Shown one piece after another: positions 1 to 5,213 of a stretch of 5,213 nucleotides of DNA. Each line of letters opens with the position of its first letter. Within the stretch, counting starts at the first letter, position 1. The stretch comes from an uncultured Prevotellaceae bacterium (GTDB lineage Bacteria > Bacteroidota > Bacteroidia > Bacteroidales > Muribaculaceae), in the NCBI GenBank assembly GCA_937892085.1, contig CALAVD010000292.1:1-5213 (forward strand). The letters run 5' to 3'. The translations under genes and the position numbers were made by a program. A model generated the notes under the pieces. That model saw nothing but the letters and a program-made list of their open reading frames with translations. It was not told the DNA's origin and ran no database searches.

Positions 1-1172
1 CCGCTGTTGCCATCCAAGCCGTTGAAGGCATCGATATCGGTATCGACAAGAATAGTCTCACCCCAGAATGCGTTGTTCACAAACTTAGCTTTGCCAGCCA
101 CATTGTTGTGGACGAACATGGCTGGGCTGCTGGTGGTGTTCTGGAACAAGTTGTTCTGTAAGTAGATGCCCTCGTAAGAAATTGGATTGCGTGTAGCGGC
201 ATAGTAGGCGTAGCCACCATTGCCGGCGATGCGCACGGTGTTGTTGTAGAGCGAAATGTACTTCTGGTCGGCATCCATCTCAATGCCTGCGCTGCTGTTG
301 CTTGGCGAATTGGTGATATTTATCACGTTGTTGTAAACCAAGATGGGTTGCTCGGCAGTGCCGTAGCTCTCGCCACGCAGCTGAATACCGCCGCTGTAAT
401 AGGTTGTGCTACTTGTGACCTTGTTACCGACGATAACGGCATTACCGCGCACACGAGCAAGGTCAAGGCCCCAGTATCCGGTCTTTTGTAGAGTTGACTG
501 ATAGATAGTGTTGTTCTCAATCACCATGTCGTCCTCATCATAGACGTAGATACCCTTAGAACCCTCCTTAACGGTGTTGCCACGCACTACGAGACCTTTC
601 TCACGAGTGAGTGCCACGTAGTTGGTGCCACCCAGTGCAAATCCCATGTAACCACCCTCGAGGAGGTTGTTCTCGAAAGTTGCATAGTCGTTGTTGGTCT
701 TGTCTTCGCTACCTGCCGAAGTCTTCACCAGATAGATGCCGCTGTAGCCGCTGGTCACCGGTGTAGCCTTCACATAGCAGTCGCGCAGAGTGAAGTGACG
801 GCTACGGTCGAAGATTTGAACCACATAGTTGTATTCACTCTCCTTAGCAGGGATGAAACTCATCTTTTCGAGAGTGACATAGGGAGTGTTCTCGATGAAT
901 ACCACACCCTTCTTGTAGGCCGAAGAGCCGGGCATGTATTCCGAGCTTCCCGAACCTGCCACAATCACGTTGTCGCGGTTGCCGCTGAGGCTGGTGAAAG
1001 TTATGGTGTTTTGCTTGCCAGCACCTGGAACTGCTGCAAACCAAATGTTCTCGGCGTAGGTGCCATCCTCCACTTGGAAAGTAACAGGTCCCTCAACACC
1101 GCCTTGCAGAGCAGTGATGGCCTCGGCAAATGTGGCGTAGGTGGCTTGGTCGCTTGTGCCGATGATGTAGTT
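1..1172 (-). other. Right-handed parallel beta-helix domain (partial)
   Basis: From about residue 1166 the protein changes to a beta-helix. It opens with a cap typical of Bacteroidota surface beta-helix proteins: YIIG, then an amphipathic AEAITAL segment, then GPVTFQVEDGTY and a TFTSLSG strand. Asparagine ladders follow in (V/I/L)xxNN(x)(V/I/F) contexts, with Asn near residues 1365, 1387, 1416, 1448, 1477, 1507, 1523 and 1533. Most steps are 22-32 residues, as expected for one helix rung. Such domains occur in polysaccharide lyases, glycosidases and adhesins, but no lyase or hydrolase catalytic motif was recognised in the visible part. The domain runs off the left edge. Confidence 0.85.
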
Positions 1173-4100
1173 TCCCTTGATACCGGCCTTGATGGTGCGT
1201 TGAGCAGCCTCGCCAGTAACCTCAGTCTCGTTCTCATCAACGGTTAGAGCCGTAACCTGAGCAGTAACGGCATTGCCGGCAGTAGCTTCCTCGGCGATGT
1301 CGTAGGTGAGCCACAGATAGTAGTCACCATTCTCGGTAATTGCCAGTGGGTCGTCGAGAGTGATAACGTTCTCGCCATCGACAACGGTGGTTGCGGTAGC
1401 GAGCAGGTTGTCAGCACTGAATGTGGCATTGTGGGCAGTGTAGTAGAGATTGGCGGCAGCGATGTCGGTGCTGCTGCCAGTGTTGAACTTAACGGCAGCG
1501 ATGTTGATAGGATTCTTGTCGCCGCTCACGTTAATCTTCACTTGCTGCATCACGTTGTCTTGCGAGTTGCGCATCACGTCATCGGTAGTGTTGGCAACTG
1601 TAATCGACTCGATGGTGAAAGGAGTCTTCTCATGCAGACTTGCCTCAATTTCCCATCCGTCGAGGGTCGAAGCGGTGGTGTTGGCCTCGAAACGCACTGT
1701 GAGGCAGCCATCCTCGGCCTTGCTCACGAGGTCGTGAGGACCAGTAGTGGTGGTGTAGCCAGTGACGGTGCCCAGGATATTGTCGGCATTCACGCCACGA
1801 CCGCTATAAACATACATCTTGCCCGAGCCAATCGAGAAAGTGCTCTTAGTGTCGATTTGAACAGAGCTATTCTCGCGTCCGGGAACAAAGATTACGGTGC
1901 CCTTGAAGCCCTTAGTGAGCTTGCCGTTAGGTCCTCCGTCGTCGTAGAACATGAGAGGCTCGGTAACGATAATCTCATTCTCGCCTTCTTCCATGTTATA
2001 CATATACTTAACCACGCGGTAGCCCTCTGGGTCGCCGTTCTCAACAGTGGTCTCCACACCTGCGGCATCAACTATAGCAGTGAGCTTAGCGTCTATGACT
2101 GCTTCGGCAGGAGCGTCGGCCTTTATGCCAACTGTTACCCAGAAGTAGTTGTTGCCCTCGGCGAGCTCACGTTCACCATCGATTTCTACAGCGCTCGTCT
2201 CGGGGTTCTCAATCGAACCAAAGGCAACGGCTGTCTCGCGGTCGTTGGTGTTGTTGTAATATACTGTAACATTGTTGATGCTCTCTTGAGAGTCCTTAAG
2301 GTCTAGTTTCACGGTCTTGAGAACCTTTAGCGAGAGAGTGCCCTCGGTGGCGATGTTGAAGTCGATGAGTGCTGCGTCGCTGGCGCCAACAGCCAGCACG
2401 TCGGTGCTGGTCTGGTTAACGGTAACACTCTCGATGGTCATGTCGTGGTTTTGGAAAGGCTGAACGGTCGCCATCCAACCGGTGCCGGCATAGTAGCTGC
2501 TGGTGGTCTTGGGATTGAAGCGTATGGTCAGTGAGCCGTCAGCGCTCTGAGAACGGAGCACAGTGCCAGGACCGGTAGTGCTCTGGCTTGCGTCTTGCAA
2601 GCTCCACAGCAGGTTGGCGCTGTTGACCTCAGTGCCGCTGTAAATCTCATATACTGCCTTAGTGCCGTAGCTTGAATTAGAGTAATATACGTCGAATGCC
2701 GAGAAGTCAATCTGTGCCACGGTGCCAGCTTGGGCAGGGGTGAAGGTGACGATGTAGTCGGTGTCAACGGTCTCATACTTTCCGCTGAAGCCTTCGGTGT
2801 TGGTGAAGGTCCACGGACCACTGATAACGTGGCTGTGCGAGCCTTGAGTGGCGCGACACACGTTGTTGACGGTGCGGGTGGCACTCACTGCAGCCTCGGG
2901 AGCGTGAGTTGCCTCGCCCATGAGCACATTGTCGAGCGATAGGGTGATTTGCTCGCCATTCTGTGCCTCATTGTTGAGGTCGAGCACGATGGCTACATAA
3001 TTGTGCCCCTCGATGAGCTCCTTCTCGCCACTGATGGTGATGCTGGTGCTGGTAACGTCCACTTCGCCAAATGGGGTAGTGGTTGCAAACTCGTTCTTCT
3101 TACCTAAATAATAGGCGCGTGCGCGCGCGAAGTTCTTAACATCGGCGGCGGTGAGGTTGATGCCATTGAGGCTGAGAGGATTGGCGGTGTTGTTGGTCTG
3201 CACGTCGATGACGAGCATCTGCACGTTGGTCTCGCCTGCGCTAACGGTAGCTGTAGAAGCTGCCTCGCCACTAACGCCAGCAAGCGTCATGTCGCCTGGC
3301 AGGAACTGGCTCACCAGTGCCTCCCAACCGCTCTTGGGATAACCTGCGGTGCTCTTGAGATAAACGGTCATCGAGCCATCGTCGGCAGTAGATTTCACGA
3401 TTTCAGGCTCATCGAGTAGGGAAGTGATGAGGTTTGCCTCGTTCACTTCGCGTCCATTATAGAACTTGAACACGTCATTGTATCCAACGGTCGAAGTGTT
3501 GAAAAGCTCTAATTTAGAGAAGTCTATCTTGATAGCATTGCCCTCGGTTGCGGGAACAAATGTGATTTGTCCCTCAAAGCCCTGGGTGATGTTGCCATCC
3601 TTTCCTCCGTCGTCATAGAAATTGTAGGGCACATCGCCCACGGTGATGACTTGTGGAGTGGTGGAAATCAGCGCAATGGCAGGTTTGGCTACTGCCACTG
3701 GATTGCCTGCGGTGAAAGGTGTCACACCCTCGGGCATACCAGCGGTTGTAATCTTACTAATCTCGATAGCAGCCTTAGCACCTGGTACAGCAGTGCTCAG
3801 GTATTCGCCGGCAATCGAGAACTTGTTGATGCCCTCGCTCAGTGGTTGGTTCAGGGTGAAGGTGTAGCCATCGCGATAGGCTTCAACAGTGGCTTCAAGA
3901 GGTGTGGCACCCTTGAATGATGGCTGCGAACCTGCATAGAGGCGCAGTTGCAATGGGTCGATAGCATCCTCATTGGTTGTAGCCTTGAAAGTGATGCCAG
4001 TCACATTATCGGCATTCATTATGCCAGTAGTGGTGACCACTGCTGTGGCGAAGTTGATGCCCTCGGTGGCGGTAGTGGCAGCATCTACGTCTTCGTAGTT

Positions 4101-4670
4101 GCTCGAAGCGCCAGTCACGGTCATGTCTTCGAGGGTGATGCATTTCACCGTTGCCTTCCAACCGTCAATGGCCTTGGCATAACGGTAGAGATAACCCACT
4201 GAGATGATGCCTGAGGCATCAGTAGCGGTGTAGGTCAGGTTCTCATAAGTGCCGTCGAGCGTCTGGAGCACAGTGCCGCTGGGCAGAGTGGAGCTGGCGG
4301 TCACGCCACTTGTTGAGGTAGCGTAGCTGAACGACCCATCGGCATCGGGATCGCCAGCATACACGTTCACATAAGCAGGCCAGGAGGCACCATCGTTGCG
4401 CACGTCAAGGCGCTCAAAGGCAAGCTGGATAGCCATCCCCTGGGCGGGCTTGAACACGGTGAGCGACTGCGAGTTGTTGCTGCTTGATGACGAGATGCCT
4501 TGATAACCGTTCATGTCGAGGAAGGTTATCACCTCATCGGCAGCAACCTCAATGGTCTGCTTGCCAAATTGCAGCTGATTGACGGTGCGGTCGGCATGTG
4601 CGGGCAGAGCCATAGCCACTAGCACCATCGTCAGCACAAAAGTTTTGGAAAGTAAACTTAGTTGCTTCAT
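1..4670 (-). CDS. Giant secreted surface protein: signal peptide, four CUB-like/BNR-associated units, beta-helix (3' end outside window)
   Basis: The frame stays open from the ATG at 4670 to the window edge: 1556 codons with no stop, and no frameshift at any of the places where I checked the frame. The start is chosen because it gives a clean signal peptide (residues 1-26: Lys2, hydrophobic core 11-22, likely cleavage after AHA26, no lipobox Cys), so the protein is exported and is not an obvious lipoprotein. Residues 27-1165 hold four tandem units of about 278 residues. Each is a CUB-like beta-sandwich ending in a Gly-Trp pair (Trp171, 449, 732, 1006), followed by a domain resembling BNR_assoc_N of Bacteroidota sialidases. 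Residues 1166-1556 begin with a YIIG motif (1168-1171) and an AxYATFAEAI-like cap, then form an asparagine-ladder beta-helix. The C-terminus, including any type IX secretion sorting domain or catalytic module, is not visible. No enzymatic motif was recognised; adhesion, glycan binding or ligand capture are all possible. The upstream cobalamin riboswitch suggests expression under B12 limitation. Architecture is well supported; function is unknown. Confidence 0.93.
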   Translation of the reverse strand, partial: MKQLSLLSKTFVLTMVLVAMALPAHADRTVNQLQFGKQTIEVAADEVITFLDMNGYQGISSSSSNNSQSLTVFKPAQGMAIQLAFERLDVRNDGASWPAYVNVYAGDPDADGSFSYATSTSGVTASSTLPSGTVLQTLDGTYENLTYTATDASGIISVGYLYRYAKAIDGWKATVKCITLEDMTVTGASSNYEDVDAATTATEGINFATAVVTTTGIMNADNVTGITFKATTNEDAIDPLQLRLYAGSQPSFKGATPLEATVEAYRDGYTFTLNQPLSEGINKFSIAGEYLSTAVPGAKAAIEISKITTAGMPEGVTPFTAGNPVAVAKPAIALISTTPQVITVGDVPYNFYDDGGKDGNITQGFEGQITFVPATEGNAIKIDFSKLELFNTSTVGYNDVFKFYNGREVNEANLITSLLDEPEIVKSTADDGSMTVYLKSTAGYPKSGWEALVSQFLPGDMTLAGVSGEAASTATVSAGETNVQMLVIDVQTNNTANPLSLNGINLTAADVKNFARARAYYLGKKNEFATTTPFGEVDVTSTSITISGEKELIEGHNYVAIVLDLNNEAQNGEQITLSLDNVLMGEATHAPEAAVSATRTVNNVCRATQGSHSHVISGPWTFTNTEGFSGKYETVDTDYIVTFTPAQAGTVAQIDFSAFDVYYSNSSYGTKAVYEIYSGTEVNSANLLWSLQDASQSTTGPGTVLRSQSADGSLTIRFNPKTTSSYYAGTGWMATVQPFQNHDMTIESVTVNQTSTDVLAVGASDAALIDFNIATEGTLSLKVLKTVKLDLKDSQESINNVTVYYNNTNDRETAVAFGSIENPETSAVEIDGERELAEGNNYFWVTVGIKADAPAEAVIDAKLTAIVDAAGVETTVENGDPEGYRVVKYMYNMEEGENEIIVTEPLMFYDDGGPNGKLTKGFKGTVIFVPGRENSSVQIDTKSTFSIGSGKMYVYSGRGVNADNILGTVTGYTTTTGPHDLVSKAEDGCLTVRFEANTTASTLDGWEIEASLHEKTPFTIESITVANTTDDVMRNSQDNVMQQVKINVSGDKNPINIAAVKFNTGSSTDIAAANLYYTAHNATFSADNLLATATTVVDGENVITLDDPLAITENGDYYLWLTYDIAEEATAGNAVTAQVTALTVDENETEVTGEAAQRTIKAGIKGNYIIGTSDQATYATFAEAITALQGGVEGPVTFQVEDGTYAENIWFAAVPGAGKQNTITFTSLSGNRDNVIVAGSGSSEYMPGSSAYKKGVVFIENTPYVTLEKMSFIPAKESEYNYVVQIFDRSRHFTLRDCYVKATPVTSGYSGIYLVKTSAGSEDKTNNDYATFENNLLEGGYMGFALGGTNYVALTREKGLVVRGNTVKEGSKGIYVYDEDDMVIENNTIYQSTLQKTGYWGLDLARVRGNAVIVGNKVTSSTTYYSGGIQLRGESYGTAEQPILVYNNVINITNSPSNSSAGIEMDADQKYISLYNNTVRIAGNGGYAYYAATRNPISYEGIYLQNNLFQNTTSSPAMFVHNNVAGKAKFVNNAFWGETILVDTDIDAFNGLDGNS
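1176..4592 (-). repeat. Four tandem CUB-like + BNR_assoc_N-like protein units
   Basis: Residues 27-1165 are four diverged copies of a two-domain module. The conserved Gly-Trp near the end of each CUB-like domain falls at Trp171, 449, 732 and 1006, giving periods of 278, 283 and 274 residues. Units 2 and 4 carry the clearest CUB-like opening, a YDDGG motif at 352-356 and 909-913, followed by a GF.G...FVP strand, a (Y)xG(R)xVN segment, a DG(S/C)(M/L)TV strand and GWE. Units 1 and 3 lack YDDGG but keep the later strands. The second half of each unit starts with a (D)MT(V/I/L)-type or PFTIES strand and ends, clearest in units 2-4, with an 'EGxNYxWV-type' strand (EGHNYVAIVLDL, EGNNYFWVTVGI, ENGDYYLWLTYDI). 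That is the signature I associate with the N-terminal domain of BNR-repeat sialidases. The copies differ enough at the DNA level to be old duplications. Domain names come from motif recognition, not a profile search. Confidence 0.8.
4593..4670 (-). other. Sec signal peptide of the giant surface protein
   Basis: The first 26 residues begin MKQLSLLSK, continue with a hydrophobic run rich in Val, Leu, Met and Ala, and end PAHA before Asp27. This is a standard signal peptidase I site (A-x-A). No cysteine follows the hydrophobic core, so a lipoprotein anchor is unlikely. Surface attachment would have to come from the unseen C-terminus, for example a type IX secretion sorting domain. Confidence 0.9.
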
Positions 4671-4853
4671 AGTTAATTAATTATGTTAATAAAATCGTCA
4701 TCACACTCTACTCTCGGTGAAATGACGAAACACAATGAAGCAACCGCTTCAAGCAGTAGTGAAATAGTGGAGTAGGTTGGCGTAGCCCAACTATTAACTC
4801 TTAACTAACAATATGTGTTCCTGCCCTAATTCCACGAGAGCTCGAAAATCAAA
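4671..4853 (-). promoter_or_regulatory. Long 5' leader and probable riboswitch expression platform
   Basis: This 183-nt stretch between the riboswitch and the start codon holds no credible gene. On the minus strand it contains GGCAGG (4820-4825), complementary to CCTGCC of the B12 box (4862-4867). It also has three possible stem-loops: 4776-4791 (GTTGG/CCAAC, 6-nt loop), 4736-4751 (TGAAGC/GCTTCA, 4-nt loop) and 4695-4728 (7-bp TCGTCAT/ATGACGA stem, long loop). None is followed by a strong U-run, so an intrinsic terminator is not evident and control at translation is more likely. The last 25 nt before ATG are AT-rich and unstructured with no Shine-Dalgarno sequence, as is usual in Bacteroidota. 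Confidence 0.55.
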
Positions 4854-5058
4854 GATAACATGGCAGGTCTTCTGGCTCATTCCCATCGCTTGCCTTAGGG
4901 CCTTCCCACCAATAACTGGCAGTGACCGAATTTTAGGAAAAAACGGCAAGCGACATGAAGTGGGGAAAATACAGCAGCGGGTTCTGCCCAGGATTCTCAC
5001 CTGTGTTCCCTTTTCAGCCACCAGCGGAGCGGGTGCTCATAGTGGCCACCACATTATC
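4854..5058 (-). ncRNA. Cobalamin (B12) riboswitch
   Basis: The minus strand carries nearly the whole conserved core of the cobalamin riboswitch in the right order: AAAAGGGAA (5006-5014), GGTGAGAATCC (4991-5001), the CCCGCTGCTGTA segment (from 4981 down to 4970), CACTG (4920-4924), GGGAAGG (4901-4907), and the B12 box GAGCCAGAAGACCTGCC (4862-4878). The ends are set by a closing stem: 5049-5058 (GATAATGTGG) pairs with 4854-4863 (CCATGTTATC) over 10 bp, two of them G-U. A perfect 9-bp peripheral stem joins 4945-4953 and 4886-4894 (TCGCTTGCC with GGCAAGCGA). By family knowledge the RNA binds adenosylcobalamin or a related cobamide and lowers expression of the gene downstream. The only gene downstream on this strand is the giant surface protein, whose start is 183 nt past the switch. 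A 75-codon frame reading through this region is a by-product of the RNA and not a gene. Confidence 0.96.
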
Positions 5059-5064
5059 ACGCTG

Positions 5065-5072
5065 CAAAGATA
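5065..5072 (-). promoter_or_regulatory. Bacteroidota-type promoter -7 box (TATCTTTG)
   Basis: TATCTTTG on the minus strand matches the Bacteroidota -7 consensus TAnnTTTG exactly. A start site about 7 nt downstream would fall near 5058, which is the first base of the riboswitch closing stem. That position makes it the likely promoter for the riboswitch-gene transcript. A matching -33 TTTG box at the usual 19-21 bp spacing is not present, so upstream recognition is weak or relies on other sequence. Confidence 0.65.
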
Positions 5073-5138
5073 TAAAAAAGTTTTCAGATATCGGTTATTA
5101 GTAGATAGTTTTTTTCCACTGGTCTCTTTTTTTGAAAA

Positions 5139-5213
5139 TATCAAACAACGAAAAAAGCTTATCAAACAACTAAAACAACGTATGCAGTTTATCAAACAAC
5201 TAAAACAACGTAT
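5139..5213. repeat. Array of AAACAAC heptamers with a 30-bp tandem period, cut by window edge
   Basis: On the plus strand AAACAAC occurs at 5143, 5164, 5173, 5194 and 5203, with steps of 21, 9, 21 and 9 bp. The stretch from 5161 to 5190 is a 30-bp unit whose first 23 bases recur exactly at 5191-5213, where the window ends. The copy at 5140 is a partial one that diverges after ATCAAACAAC. There is no spacer-repeat layout like CRISPR. The array lies about 70 bp or more upstream of the promoter -7 box, so it could be a regulator-binding array or just a short intergenic tandem repeat; the sequence does not decide. Confidence 0.7.

Noticed and set aside
1431..2306. 291-codon open frame on the plus strand
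   Set aside because: It lies wholly antisense to the long surface-protein gene, its translation has no recognisable domain, and it has no promoter or start context. The same holds for the other plus-strand frames in 795-4202.
1..4670. Sialidase call based on the BNR-associated domains
   Set aside because: No Asp-box (SxDxGxTW) repeats or propeller are present in the visible part; a beta-helix follows instead.
4736..4751. Intrinsic terminator in the leader
   Set aside because: The hairpin stem is only 6 bp and is followed by TTGTGTTTCG on the minus strand rather than a clean U-run.
4826..4861. Tiny leader frame MLSLIFELSWN ending in TAG
   Set aside because: Eleven codons starting inside the riboswitch closing stem with no initiation signal. 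A chance frame is the simplest reading, although it ends exactly beside the GGCAGG complement.
4794..5021. 75-codon minus-strand frame upstream of the gene
   Set aside because: It reads through the conserved core of the cobalamin riboswitch, which fully explains the conserved sequence there.
5139..5213. CRISPR array
   Set aside because: The copies follow one another with a 30-bp period and no unique spacers, and the repeat resembles no CRISPR repeat I know.

Overview
The window looks like a piece of a Bacteroidota (Bacteroidales) chromosome, probably from a gut or oral lineage such as the Muribaculaceae or Prevotellaceae; the family is a guess. The evidence is a Bacteroidota-type -7 promoter box (TATCTTTG), an AT-rich start region with no Shine-Dalgarno sequence, and a very large secreted surface protein built from domains common in this phylum.

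Layout, read along the minus strand (right to left). 5213-5139 is an array of short AAACAAC repeats (GTTGTTT on the minus strand). It includes a perfect 30-bp period and is cut by the window edge. 5138-5073 is AT-rich upstream DNA. 5072-5065 is the promoter -7 box, followed within about 7 nt by a nearly complete cobalamin (vitamin B12) riboswitch at 5058-4854. 4853-4671 is the rest of a long 5' leader, with three possible stem-loops and a short sequence complementary to the riboswitch B12 box. From 4670 to the left edge a single uninterrupted reading frame runs for 1556 codons without a stop. It encodes a signal peptide, then four tandem units of about 278 residues (each a CUB-like beta-sandwich plus a domain resembling the N-terminal domain of BNR-repeat sialidases), then a right-handed parallel beta-helix that runs off the window.

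How the parts fit together. The promoter, riboswitch, leader and gene all lie on the same strand with no other gene between them, so the surface protein is most simply read as being repressed by cobalamin. Genes under such control in gut Bacteroidota are usually cobalamin transport genes (BtuB-type TonB receptors, surface cobamide-capture proteins), cobalamin-related biosynthesis, or B12-independent substitutes for B12-dependent enzymes. A giant CUB/beta-helix protein behind this switch is unusual. It may be a B12-starvation surface factor or the first gene of a B12 operon whose other members lie beyond the left edge. Its function cannot be read from this sequence.

No tRNA, rRNA, CRISPR array or insertion sequence was found. 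The many open frames on the plus strand and in other minus frames within 1-4670 are shadows of the long gene.
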